Positions 55,959-64,000 of a stretch of DNA of 64,000 nucleotides are shown piece after piece. This stretch comes from Mycobacterium arosiense ATCC BAA-1401 = DSM 45069 (lineage in GTDB: Bacteria > Actinomycetota > Actinomycetes > Mycobacteriales > Mycobacteriaceae): positions 58,663-122,662 of the forward strand of contig NZ_MVHG01000007.1 of NCBI RefSeq assembly GCF_002086125.1, written 5' to 3'. Every line of letters begins with the position of its first letter. Within the stretch, counting starts at the first letter, position 1. The translations under genes were made by a program, and so were the position numbers. The notes beneath the pieces were generated by a model. That model searched no databases and was not told the DNA's origin. It saw only the letters and a program-made list of their open reading frames with translations.

Positions 55959-57356
55959 TTAGATGACGACGACGCCCTCGGCGACGCCGATGGCCCGCAG
56001 GTCGCGGTACCAGCGTTCGACCGGGTGCTCTTTCGTGTAGCCGTGGCCGCCCAGCAGCTGTACACCGTCCAGGCCGATCTGCATGCCCTTGTCGGCGCCA
56101 AGCCGCTTGGCCAGCGCCGCCTCACGGACGAATGGCAGGCCTTGCTCTGCGCGCGCCGCGCCGCGCCAGGTGATCAGCCGCAGCCCGTCCAATTCGATGG
56201 CGATGTTGGCGCACATGAAGGCCACCGCCTGCCGGTGGGCGATCGGCTCACCGAAGGCTTGCCGCTCCTTGACGTACGGGACGACGTAGTCGAGCACCGC
56301 GTGCGAGGTGCCGACGGTCAGCGCCGCCCAGCCGAGCCGGGACAGCGCGATCGCGTCGGAGTAGTCCCCGTCGGTCGCCTCGTCCTCGCCGAGCCGGGCG
56401 CTCAGTGGCACCGTCACCCCACAGAGTTCGACATGACCGAGTGCCGCCGCGCGGATCCCCATGCTCGGATCCGCTTTTACGCTAAGGCCTTTGGTCGAGG
56501 ACTCGACGATGAACAAGGCCGGCTTGCCGTCCAGCTGCGCGCCGACGATGAACAGTTCGGCGTCGGCCGCGGCCGGCACCAACGACTTCACCCCGTCGAG
56601 GCGATATCCGCTCGGGGTGCGCACCGCGGTGGTCTTCAGCCGGGTGGGATCGAACAGTGGTTGTGGCTCGGCGATGGCAACGCAGGCTTGCGGCACGTTC
56701 TCGCCGGCGAATTCGGGCAGGTAGGTGGCCTGCTGATCGGCGCTGCCCCAATGGGTCAGCGCGGCGGCCACGCCTGCCGGCGCCAGCAGCGGCAGCGCCA
56801 GGCCCATGTCGCCGTAGGCCAGCGCCTCGGCGACCAGCGCGTTGGTCACGCTGGACCGGTGCGCGGCGATGCCGTCGAAGTCTTCGGGGATGTTGATCGC
56901 GGTGATGCCCAGCTCAGCGGCCTTGGCGATCAGCTCTCGCGGATAGGTCGCCGCCTCGTCGGCGTCGTGTGCGGCGGGCCGCAGCACTTCCGCGGCGAAC
57001 TCGTCGAGGGTCTCGACGATCATCTTCTGCTCGTCGTCGGGCGTCAGATCGAAGTAGTCCTTGCCGCTGGACTTGAGCCGGGTCGGCCCGGCGCGCAGGT
57101 TTTGGATTCGTTTGAATTCCCGAGAAGAGGTGGCGGCGGTGGAGAAGACCGTCTTGGTGCCGTAGCGCAGCGCGCGGTTGAGCGGGTCACGCAGCCGGTA
57201 CTTGTCTAGGAATTCCTGCCCGACGAGCGGGGTGATCAGCGCGATGGCGATGTCGACGCCGGTGCGTTTGTGGGGTTGTAGCCCGACCGCGGATTGGTGG
57301 TCGCGCCGTTTGACGCGGGAGCGGGCGGACGTCTGTGGAGAACCGGAACCGATCAT
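55959..57356 (-). CDS. fadE24: Acyl-CoA dehydrogenase FadE24
   Basis: 465 residues, Rv3139 type. A basic N-terminal extension and GLQPHKRTGVDIAIALITPLVGQ precede the dehydrogenase domain. Typical segments are ACVAIAEPQPLFDPTRLKTT and LDGVQLLGGHGYTKEHPVERWYRDLR. The usual Glu-containing C-terminal motif reads V-A-E-G-V-V-V-I at the very end, so catalytic competence may depend on the FadE23 partner. The ATG at 57356 was chosen over upstream in-frame codons because those would run into the palindrome. Confidence 0.94.
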   Translation of the reverse strand: MIGSGSPQTSARSRVKRRDHQSAVGLQPHKRTGVDIAIALITPLVGQEFLDKYRLRDPLNRALRYGTKTVFSTAATSSREFKRIQNLRAGPTRLKSSGKDYFDLTPDDEQKMIVETLDEFAAEVLRPAAHDADEAATYPRELIAKAAELGITAINIPEDFDGIAAHRSSVTNALVAEALAYGDMGLALPLLAPAGVAAALTHWGSADQQATYLPEFAGENVPQACVAIAEPQPLFDPTRLKTTAVRTPSGYRLDGVKSLVPAAADAELFIVGAQLDGKPALFIVESSTKGLSVKADPSMGIRAAALGHVELCGVTVPLSARLGEDEATDGDYSDAIALSRLGWAALTVGTSHAVLDYVVPYVKERQAFGEPIAHRQAVAFMCANIAIELDGLRLITWRGAARAEQGLPFVREAALAKRLGADKGMQIGLDGVQLLGGHGYTKEHPVERWYRDLRAIGVAEGVVVI

Positions 57357-57395
57357 TTCAGCAGCCTCAGGTCGTTGGGCAATGCGGATACCGTC

Positions 57396-57417
57396 GATCT
57401 TACTCCGGAGTAAGATC
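57396..57417. promoter_or_regulatory. 22-bp perfect palindrome upstream of fadE24-fadE23
   Basis: Half-site GATCTTACTCC followed directly by its exact reverse complement, 40 bp upstream of the fadE24 start and 19 bp downstream of the hisN stop. Perfect symmetry over 22 bp is the mark of a dimeric repressor site. TetR-type fatty-acid regulators use sites of this shape. The cognate regulator is not in the window. Confidence 0.75.
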
Positions 57418-57435
57418 ACCGAGAACAGTTGTTAA

Positions 57436-58224
57436 CTAATTCACAGTGAGGCTGTCGAGCACCTGCTGTTGCAGCAGGCCGTTGGTGGCCACGGCGCTGC
57501 CGTGATGCGGTCCCGCGGTGCCGTCCAGAGCCGTCAGCACCCCGCCCGCTTCGCGCACCAAGATGTCGAGCGCGGCGAGATCCCACACCGACACTTCCGG
57601 CTCTGCGGCGATGTCGACGGCCCCTTCGGCGAGCAGGCAATAGGACAGAAAATCGCCGAAGGCGCGCACTCGCCAGACGGCGTCGGTGAGCGCGATGAAT
57701 TGATCCCGCACACCCAGCTGCGCCCACCCGGACAGGCTGGAGAACGAGAGGCTCGCCGAATTCAGTTGTGCCACTGAGGAAACCGAGAGCCGGCGCGCGG
57801 GCGCACCGTTGGCCGCGACGAAGGCGCCCTGGGCGTGCGCGGCCCACCACCGCCGCTGTAACGCCGGCGCGCTCACGGCACCGACGACGGGGACGCCGTC
57901 TCGGAGCAACGCGACAAGGGTGGCCCACACCGGCACCCCGCGGACGAAGTTCTTGGTGCCGTCGATCGGGTCGATGACCCACTGACGTCCGGTGAAGACG
58001 GCGTCGCCGCCGAACTCCTCACCGACGACGCTGTCGCCGGGCCGTTCGCGCGCGAGCACCTCGCGCAGCTCGGTCTCCACCGCGCGATCGGCGTCGGTCA
58101 CCGGCGTCAGGTCGGGTTTGGTGTCGACGCGCAGGTCGAGCGCGCCGAATCTGACGGAAGTCAACGCGTCTGCGCGGTCGGCAAGCGTCAGTGCCAGCGC
58201 CAGATCGTCCTGGCTGTTGTGCAC
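57436..58224 (-). CDS. hisN: Histidinol-phosphatase / inositol-monophosphatase family protein HisN
   Basis: 262 residues, matching Rv3137, which has been assigned as the mycobacterial histidinol-phosphate phosphatase. Metal and phosphate motifs: [23 protein letters not shown] and [18 protein letters not shown]. The GTG at 58224 gives [12 protein letters not shown], matching the family. An ATG at 58251 would extend into a MIRU-like repeat and is less likely. It catalyses the penultimate phosphatase step of histidine synthesis. Confidence 0.9.
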   Translation of the reverse strand: MHNSQDDLALALTLADRADALTSVRFGALDLRVDTKPDLTPVTDADRAVETELREVLARERPGDSVVGEEFGGDAVFTGRQWVIDPIDGTKNFVRGVPVWATLVALLRDGVPVVGAVSAPALQRRWWAAHAQGAFVAANGAPARRLSVSSVAQLNSASLSFSSLSGWAQLGVRDQFIALTDAVWRVRAFGDFLSYCLLAEGAVDIAAEPEVSVWDLAALDILVREAGGVLTALDGTAGPHHGSAVATNGLLQQQVLDSLTVN

Positions 58225-58272
58225 GCTCCTCCTCATCGCTTCGCTTCGCATCGTCGCCGGCGCGACTCATGA
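58222..58272. repeat. MIRU-like intergenic repeat, copy C
   Basis: ACGCTCCTCCTCATCGCT and GCATCGTCGCCGGCGCGA in order, shared with the nuo copies. It lies at the 5' end of hisN and touches its GTG start, ending in GACTCATGA. It separates hisN from the divergent DUF3592-like gene. Confidence 0.65.
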
Positions 58273-58303
58273 CGCAGTCTTATCACGGTCCTACCATGGC
58301 GTC

Positions 58304-58654
58304 GTGTGGGAATTCGGACTGCTGCTTTTGCTAATGGCCATCTTGGGGGTGTTTCTCGTCCAGCGGTTCGTCCCGCGCGGCCCGCGAGGTGAGCTGCTCA
58401 GCGGCACGCTGCTGGTCACCGGGATAAGCCCCCGTCCCGACGCCACCGGCGAACAATTCGTCACCATCGCCGGCTTGATCAACGGTCCTACCGTTAACGA
58501 GCACGCGGTGTATCAGCGCATGGCCGTCGACGTGAACCACTGGCCGACCATCGGCCAGCTGTTTCCCGTCGTGTATTCGCCGAAGAATCCGGACAACTGG
58601 AAATTCGCTCCCGCGGTTCCGCCGCCTGAGTCGCCGGAGCCGCCCGCGGGCTGA
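58304..58654 (+). CDS. DUF3592-like small membrane protein
   Basis: 116 residues. One N-terminal hydrophobic helix (FGLLLLLMAILGVFLVQRF), followed by a short extracytoplasmic beta domain with TVNEHAVYQRMAVDVNHWP and QLFPVVYSPKNPDNW, as in DUF3592 proteins. GTG start; the frame is open upstream across the hisN promoter but without similarity. Divergent from hisN; ends just before the PPE stop (convergent, seven bases). Confidence 0.7.
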   Translation: MWEFGLLLLLMAILGVFLVQRFVPRGPRGELLSGTLLVTGISPRPDATGEQFVTIAGLINGPTVNEHAVYQRMAVDVNHWPTIGQLFPVVYSPKNPDNWKFAPAVPPPESPEPPAG

Positions 58655-58661
58655 ACGCCCG

Positions 58662-59546
58662 TCAGCCGGCCGCGGGCGGGCGCGTCATCACCGCGATGCG
58701 CCTGCCGTAGCGGGGGACCACGAGCGCCGTCCGCCGGACCGTCCCGCCCGGCATTCCGGGTAGGCCCGGCGTGGTGGATCCGGTTGGGGCCACCAGTTCG
58801 GTCGACGTCAGGTCGGCCAGGCCGGCGCCCGGCACTGCCGCGAAGGGATCGCCGGTCGCGCTTGCCCAGCCGGCGGGCACCGACATCGGGCCGATCCGTC
58901 CGGCCCGCCCGAGCACCGCGTCGACCTTGCCCAGGCCCGAGGCGGAAGCGCTGAGTGCAGGCGTCTTCGGGAGCGCGGCGGGAACCGTCCCGAGGTTCGG
59001 CAGAATGCCTAAATTCTTGTCGGCCGCGATGATTCCGGCAGGAGTCCCCTCGGCAGTGAAGATGGATCTGAACGTGATCTGGGCGGCCTGGATGGTGTCG
59101 AGGATTCGGAAATCGAGCGGGATTTCGGATGGCCCGGGCGTCGGGGAACTCACCCCCGGCGATCCCGAGTCCGTGCCCGAGCTCGCATCCGTGACGGTTT
59201 TCACGACGGCGTCCTGCTGTGCGGTCACCGCATCGGCAGTGGTGGTGCGTCGCGGGGGGGAGAACGGCGAGAACCGTGCTGCCGCAGTCGAATTGGCGGA
59301 GTAACCGTACATCGCGGCGGCGTCCTGAGCCCAGTATTCGGCGTACTGGGCCTCGGTGGCCGCGATGGCCGCCGTGTTCTGGCCGAAGAAATTCGTCGCC
59401 ACCAGGGCCGCCAATTGGGCGCGATTGGCCGCGACCACCGGCGGGGGCACGGTCATGGCATGCGCCAACTCATAGGCCGCCGCCGCCCGGGCCTGCGTGG
59501 CCGTCTGCTGGGCGAGTTCGGCGGTCGAACTGAACAACGAAAGCAT
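58662..59546 (-). pseudogene. PPE family protein (PPE51-like), N-terminally truncated
   Basis: 294 codons that begin inside the PPE domain: [21 protein letters not shown], then [36 protein letters not shown] is the last third of a PPE domain. The first 90 or so residues, including the defining Pro-Pro-Glu, are missing. The C-terminal part has the SVP motif in P-M-S-V-P-A-G-W-A and ends [20 protein letters not shown] like PPE51 (Rv3136), which also neighbours hisN (Rv3137) in M. tuberculosis. An in-frame ATG exists, but without the PPE start the protein is unlikely to be exported. Confidence 0.8.
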
Positions 59547-60054
59547 TTGACGTGCTTGGCATCTGGGGGTCGCGGCGAGGTTTCATCCGCGATGGTTGGG
59601 GTTGTCGACGAGGCCCTGCAGTGCGCGGCTGTAGTATTCGATCCTCGGCATCGCGATGGCAACAGTGAACTCCGTTTCCGCGGGGGCGCCATAGGGTCCA
59701 ATGGCATCAATTCGAGGGCCAATGCCTTTGGGGGAGCATGGTTTACGGGCAACAACCTGACGGGTGAACGGTGTAAGAATATCGGGTTGAGGAGCTGTGC
59801 CACCCTGGTCACTCCGTGCTTGCGATACGTTGCGGCAACCTGTGACTGAGGGCGACCGCCGATCGGGCGAAGGTTCAGGCCGGCCGGATCGCGTGGGCCA
59901 TGCTCCGCCGACTCACCGGTGCGCAGGCACCCGAGCTTCTCGTCACGCAACCGGCCCACGGTCAGGCTCCGGACCCAACCGGAAGTGGCGACCGGTGACC
60001 TCCGCCGGGTGATGCGCACGTAGTGCGGTTTGAGCGTCGCCGAGATCGAACCGA
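59547..60054. other. Gap with no recognisable gene
   Basis: About 500 bp upstream of the truncated PPE fragment and downstream of fprA. Open frames exist in both strands but none has a ribosome-binding site or family motif. The missing PPE N-terminus is not found here, so the break was a deletion or rearrangement; the jump from Rv3136-type to Rv3106-type gene order also happens in this gap. Confidence 0.5.
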
Positions 60055-61416
60055 TCAGCCGTGGCTGACCCGCAGCAACTCGGCCAGACTCGGCAACTTG
60101 ACGCGCGGACGCCCGTGCGGTTCGCCGGCCGCCCGCTCATAGGCGTCGATGAGGTCCCAGTGGGCCGAGGTCACCAGTTTGGGCTGGCGCGACGCCAGCC
60201 AATCGGCAAGCCGGCCGGCATGGTCGTCCGGGAAATCCGCGAGACCGGCGGCGCCGGCCAGATCGGCGAGCAGCGTGTCCACGGTGTCCTGGGAGTCCTT
60301 CTTATTGGTGCCGATCACACCGGTCGGTCCGCGTTTGATCCACCCGACCACATATTCATTGCGGCTACCTTCGACCCGGCCGCCGCGGTTGGGGATCGTC
60401 GCGGTCTTGTCGTCGAACGGCAGCCCCGGCGTGGGCACCCCCCGATAACCGACCGAGCGCACCACCAGCTGAACCGGTAGCTCCTCGCGCTCGCCGGTGT
60501 CCTTGGCGGAAACCCGCCCATCGTCGTCGGTGACAAGCTCGTTGCGGCCCAGCACGATCGCTTCGACCCGGTCCTCGCCCTTGATCTCGATCGGGGAGGT
60601 CATGAAGCGCAGCACGATGCGGCGGTGTCCGGGGCGCGGGTCGCGCTTCGCGTAATCGCGCAACACGTTGATGTTCTGCTTTGCCGTCTTGCCCGCTGCC
60701 GCCGCGTCTTCGTCGCTCACGCCTTCGAGCTGTGCGGGGTCGACGATCACGTCGACGTTTTCCAGCTCGCCCAGCTCACGAAGCTCGAGGGTGGTGAACG
60801 CGGTCTGCAGCGGTCCGCGCCGACCGATGACCACCACCTCGTCGACGCCACACGGGCGCAGCGACTCCAGCGCGTGGTCGGCGATGTCGGTCCGTCCCAG
60901 CACGTCGGGGTCGGTGACCAGAATGCGTGCGACGTCGAGTGCGACGTTGCCGTTGCCGACGACCACGGCGCGGGCGCCGGAGAGGTCGGGTGTGGCTTCC
61001 TCGAAGTTCGGATGCGCGTTGTACCAACCCACGAAATCGACGGCGGCGATGCTGCCCGGCAGCTGTTCGCCGGGGATGTTGAGCGCACGGTCGGATTGCG
61101 CACCGACCGCGTAGATGACGGCGTCGTAACGCTCGGCGAGCTCGTCGGCCTGCACGTGCTCGCCGACCGAGATGTTGCCGAAGAAACGGAAGCGCGGATC
61201 CTGGGACGTCTTCTCGAATTGTTTGCTGATCGACTTGATCTTCGGGTGATCGGGCGCGACACCGGAACGGACCAGCCCCCACGGGGTGGGCAGCATCTCC
61301 AGCATGTCGACGGCGACATCGATGTCCTCTGAGCCGTCGGCCGCCTTCAGCAAGGAGGAGGCGGCGAAGAACCCCGACGGTCCGGAGCCGACGATTGCAA
61401 CATAATAGGGACGCAT
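60055..61416 (-). CDS. fprA: NADPH:ferredoxin reductase FprA
   Basis: 453 residues, adrenodoxin-reductase type, matching Rv3106. FAD motif GSGPSG at 10-15; LEMLPTPWGLVRSGVAPDHPKIK is the family fingerprint; NADPH motif VVVGNGNVALDVARIL; C-terminal FAD segment GWIKRGPTGVIGTNKKD. It transfers electrons from NADPH to ferredoxin and could serve P450s such as the two in the island, though that link is inferred. Confidence 0.97.
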   Translation of the reverse strand: MRPYYVAIVGSGPSGFFAASSLLKAADGSEDIDVAVDMLEMLPTPWGLVRSGVAPDHPKIKSISKQFEKTSQDPRFRFFGNISVGEHVQADELAERYDAVIYAVGAQSDRALNIPGEQLPGSIAAVDFVGWYNAHPNFEEATPDLSGARAVVVGNGNVALDVARILVTDPDVLGRTDIADHALESLRPCGVDEVVVIGRRGPLQTAFTTLELRELGELENVDVIVDPAQLEGVSDEDAAAAGKTAKQNINVLRDYAKRDPRPGHRRIVLRFMTSPIEIKGEDRVEAIVLGRNELVTDDDGRVSAKDTGEREELPVQLVVRSVGYRGVPTPGLPFDDKTATIPNRGGRVEGSRNEYVVGWIKRGPTGVIGTNKKDSQDTVDTLLADLAGAAGLADFPDDHAGRLADWLASRQPKLVTSAHWDLIDAYERAAGEPHGRPRVKLPSLAELLRVSHG

Positions 61417-61587
61417 ACTCGACCTTCTATTCGTGCCCGGTCAGCGCCGGGGGCTCCCAAAACGGGCCGGCGCGCAGAGCGGTTGGCACATGATCGTGAC
61501 TCGATGCTAAACGCATGACCGCTGGTCGTGGCGTGGGCACTCGCTGCGAGCTCAGTCGCCCAGAGGCCCCGGGTAACGTTGTCGGCT

Positions 61588-62709
61588 GTGGAACCCGACC
61601 GTCAAGCCGATATCGCCGCACTCGATGCCACCCTGACCACGGTGGAGCGGGTGCTTGATGTGGACGGTCTGCGCAAGCGCATCGAGAAGCTCGAACACGA
61701 GGCATCCGATCCCCAATTGTGGGATGACCAAGCGCGCGCCCAACGGGTGACCAGTGAGTTGTCCCACGCCCAAGGCGAGCTGCGCCGAGTCGAGGAGCTG
61801 CGCGCGCGCCTGGACGATCTGCCGGTGCTCTACGAGCTGGCGGCCGAAGAAGGCGGAGACGCCGCCGGCAAAGCAGACGCACTGGCCGAGGCGGACGCCG
61901 AGTTGAAGGCGCTGCGCGCCGACATCGAAGCCACCGAGGTGCGGACCCTGCTGTCGGGGGAGTACGACGAACGCGAGGCGCTGGTCACCATCCGTTCCGG
62001 CGCGGGCGGCGTGGACGCCGCCGACTGGGCCGAGATGCTGATGCGGATGTACATCCGGTGGGCCGAGCAGCACAAGTATCCCGTCGAGGTGTTCGACACA
62101 TCGTATGCCGAAGAGGCGGGCATCAAGAGCGCGACGTTCGCCGTGCACGCGCCCTTCGCCTACGGCACGCTGTCGGTGGAGCAGGGCACCCACCGGTTGG
62201 TGCGAATCAGTCCGTTCGACAACCAGAGCCGGCGTCAGACGTCGTTCGCTGAAGTCGAGGTGCTCCCGGTGGTGGAGACCACCGACCACATCGACATACC
62301 GGAAGGCGATGTGCGCGTTGATGTTTACCGCTCGAGCGGCCCGGGAGGCCAATCGGTGAACACCACCGACTCGGCGGTACGTTTAACCCATATCCCAACG
62401 GGTATCGTCGTGACTTGCCAGAACGAAAAATCGCAACTGCAGAACAAGATCTCGGCGATGCGAGTGCTTCAGGCAAAGTTGTTGGAACGCAAGCGATCCG
62501 AAGAACGCGCTGAACTAGACGCGTTAAAAGGCGAAGGCGGCAGTTCGTGGGGCAATCAGATGCGCTCCTACGTTCTGCAGCCCTATCAGATGGTCAAGGA
62601 CCTGCGAACCGAGTACGAGGTTGGCAATCCCGCGGCCGTCCTGGATGGAGACATCGACGGATTCCTGGAAGCGGGAATCCGTTGGCGCAACCGAAGAGAT
62701 GACGAATAA
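61588..62709 (+). CDS. prfB: Peptide chain release factor 2
   Basis: 373 residues. The stop-codon recognition tripeptide SPF is in [15 protein letters not shown] and the peptidyl-tRNA hydrolysis motif GGQ in [14 protein letters not shown]. It releases at UAA and UGA. The GTG start gives [13 protein letters not shown], like other mycobacteria. The coding frame is continuous, so there is no programmed frameshift of the E. coli type. Its stop lies 11 bases inside the next gene. Confidence 0.97.
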   Translation: MEPDRQADIAALDATLTTVERVLDVDGLRKRIEKLEHEASDPQLWDDQARAQRVTSELSHAQGELRRVEELRARLDDLPVLYELAAEEGGDAAGKADALAEADAELKALRADIEATEVRTLLSGEYDEREALVTIRSGAGGVDAADWAEMLMRMYIRWAEQHKYPVEVFDTSYAEEAGIKSATFAVHAPFAYGTLSVEQGTHRLVRISPFDNQSRRQTSFAEVEVLPVVETTDHIDIPEGDVRVDVYRSSGPGGQSVNTTDSAVRLTHIPTGIVVTCQNEKSQLQNKISAMRVLQAKLLERKRSEERAELDALKGEGGSSWGNQMRSYVLQPYQMVKDLRTEYEVGNPAAVLDGDIDGFLEAGIRWRNRRDDE

Positions 62710-63685
62710 CACAAGCATTCTCGCCGCATCGATGACGCACCGCTGGCACGACTTTTGGCGGGGCGAGATCGGTGAGTGGATCATCGCCAGGGGTCTGCGC
62801 ATCGTCATGGTGCTGATCGCGGCGATGCTGGCGGCGCGTTTCGTCAACTGGGTCGCGCAGCAGGTGACCCGCCAGCTCAACGTGGGTTTCGCCGAAAGCG
62901 ACGCGCTGGTGCGCTCGGAGGCCTCGAAACACCGCCAGGCCGTGGCGTCGGTGATCTCGTGGGTGTCGGTCGTCATCATCGGCATCTGGGTCATGATGCA
63001 GATCGCCGAGATACTGCAGTTCTCGATCGGGGGGCTGGTCGCGCCGGCCACGGTGGTGGGCGCAGCGCTAGGTTTCGGCGCACAACAGCTGGTCAGGGAT
63101 CTGCTGTCGGGCTTTTTCATCCTGGTGGAGCGACAATACGGTTTCGGAGACCTGGTGACCATCACCGTCGTGTCCGCGACGGACGCAACCGGCACGGTCG
63201 AGAACGTGACGCTTCGGGTCACCCGGCTGCGCTCACCCGATGGCGAAGTGTTGACCATTCCCAATGGGCAGATCGTCAAGGTGGTCAACCTGTCCAAGGA
63301 CTGGGCGCGCGCGGTGGTAAACATCCCGGTGTCGATCAACGCCGACCTCAACCGGGTCAACGAGGTCTTGCATCAGGAATGCGACCGCGCGATGGACAAC
63401 CCGGTGTTGGGTCAATTGCTGTTGGATGCGCCCACCGTGATGGGTGTGGAGAGCATCGAAGTCGACACGGTCACCCTGCGCATGGTGGCCCGCACGCTGC
63501 CCGGCAAGCAGTTCGAGGTCGGGCGGCAGCTGCGTGTCCTGGTCATCCGGGCGCTGGCCCGCGTCGGGATCGTGACCGCGGCGGACGCGACGGTCGGCCT
63601 GGTCGAAGACCCCTCGGTGCCGGCCGCCCAGGCCGCCGAACAGCAAACCGACGATGAAGTCCAAGGTGCGGTGCAGAAGCGTTGA
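62699..63685 (+). CDS. MscS family mechanosensitive channel
   Basis: 328 residues. Two or three N-terminal helices, then the pore helix region [36 protein letters not shown], the strongest MscS marker, followed by a beta domain ([36 protein letters not shown]). Rv3104c type. The ATG overlaps the end of prfB. It probably relieves osmotic shock. Confidence 0.92.
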   Translation: MTNNTSILAASMTHRWHDFWRGEIGEWIIARGLRIVMVLIAAMLAARFVNWVAQQVTRQLNVGFAESDALVRSEASKHRQAVASVISWVSVVIIGIWVMMQIAEILQFSIGGLVAPATVVGAALGFGAQQLVRDLLSGFFILVERQYGFGDLVTITVVSATDATGTVENVTLRVTRLRSPDGEVLTIPNGQIVKVVNLSKDWARAVVNIPVSINADLNRVNEVLHQECDRAMDNPVLGQLLLDAPTVMGVESIEVDTVTLRMVARTLPGKQFEVGRQLRVLVIRALARVGIVTAADATVGLVEDPSVPAAQAAEQQTDDEVQGAVQKR

Positions 63686-64000
63686 AGTTCACCCTGAACA
63701 TCCTCGAGAAGCGCGGCGACGGCGACGACACGGGTGCGGAGCATCGCTGGCCGCACTACGTGTTCGGCGGGCGGATGCGCACGTCGACCCTCGTATTGAT
63801 CATCGCTTTCTTCCTGGCGTGGTGGGTCTACGACACCTACCGCCCGGAACCGCCACCCAAGACCCCGCCGCAGCAAGTGGTGCCGCCGGGTTTCGTGCCT
63901 GACCCCAACTACACCTGGGTGCCGCGCAGCCGCGTGCAGGCGCCCCCGGCGACCGTCACCTACACGCCGACGCCGACGAGTACGCCGCCGCCACCACCCC
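63682..64000 (+). CDS. Proline-rich membrane protein (Rv3103c-like), cut by window end
   Basis: TTG start overlapping the mscS-like stop (TTGA), translation [14 protein letters not shown] then HRWPHYVFGGRMRTSTLVLI, matching the Rv3103c N-terminus, followed by one membrane helix (TLVLIIAFFLAWWVYDTY) and a Pro/Thr-rich tail (PPGFVPDPNYTWVPRSR). In M. tuberculosis ftsE follows. At least 106 codons are present; the end is outside the window. Confidence 0.9.
   Translation, partial: MKFTLNILEKRGDGDDTGAEHRWPHYVFGGRMRTSTLVLIIAFFLAWWVYDTYRPEPPPKTPPQQVVPPGFVPDPNYTWVPRSRVQAPPATVTYTPTPTSTPPPPP

Noticed and set aside
57436..58251. hisN starting at ATG 58251
   Set aside because: The extra nine residues are encoded by a MIRU-like repeat; the GTG at 58224 gives the conserved N-terminus.
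59415..59849. 144-codon plus-strand ORF over the PPE start and the gap
   Set aside because: First third is antisense to the PPE domain; the rest matches no family and has no ribosome-binding site.
61588..61720. Programmed frameshift at the start of prfB
   Set aside because: The frame is continuous from GTG through the coiled-coil region with no in-frame UGA, as expected for mycobacteria.

Overview
The window is high-GC DNA from a slow-growing Mycobacterium. The backbone genes match the M. tuberculosis set around Rv3136-Rv3157 (nuo operon, Rv3143-type regulator, fadB4, fadE23, fadE24, hisN, a PPE gene) and Rv3103c-Rv3106 (fprA, prfB, an MscS channel, a proline-rich membrane protein). Family calls come from reading the translated sequence and from remembered family motifs; no database search was run.

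Layout. (1) 1-13790, minus strand: NADH dehydrogenase I genes nuoM (cut by the window edge) to nuoA, tightly coupled. MIRU-like repeats sit in the nuoL/nuoM and nuoF/nuoG junctions. (2) 14165-15169: an Rv3143-like receiver protein and a YceI protein. (3) 15203-23216, minus: an operon of about nine genes read from a homogentisate-dioxygenase-like cupin through an alpha/beta hydrolase, a CoA-transferase, an HMG-CoA-lyase-like enzyme, TetR, an acyl-CoA dehydrogenase, a phosphotransferase and two small proteins. It looks like a CoA-linked catabolic pathway with its own repressor. (4) 23396-24367: fadB4. (5) 24390-53846: a yhdH-type quinone oxidoreductase gene split by a 28.5 kb island. (6) 53869-59546: aldo/keto reductase, fadE23, fadE24, hisN, a DUF3592-like protein and a truncated PPE gene. 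(7) 60055-64000: fprA, prfB, mscS-like and the start of a proline-rich membrane protein.

The island (24975-53434) is the main accessory region. It carries six intact short-chain dehydrogenases, two intact P450s, a Baeyer-Villiger monooxygenase, an old-yellow-enzyme/dienoyl-CoA-reductase-type flavoprotein, a TfdA-like dioxygenase, two VOC proteins, three AhpD/carboxymuconolactone-decarboxylase-like proteins, an F420-type (Ddn-like) reductase and a two-gene UGSC-type module. This suggests oxidation and ring opening of a lipophilic cyclic compound such as a terpenoid or steroid-like substrate; the substrate is unknown. At least nine other genes in it are broken: P450, M24 peptidase, SDR x2, SMP-30, TPP enzyme/Rieske chimera, CoA-transferase, GntR and aldehyde dehydrogenase. 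An IS607-type remnant is also present. The yhdH halves can be rejoined in frame with no residue lost, which fixes both island ends to the base or nearly so.

Regulatory signals found by eye: a 33-bp motif in three copies in the island, a TTGTCCGGACAA-type palindrome upstream of three island transcription units, a 22-bp perfect palindrome before fadE24, and an inverted repeat before the homogentisate-dioxygenase-like operon. I saw no tRNA, rRNA or CRISPR array.
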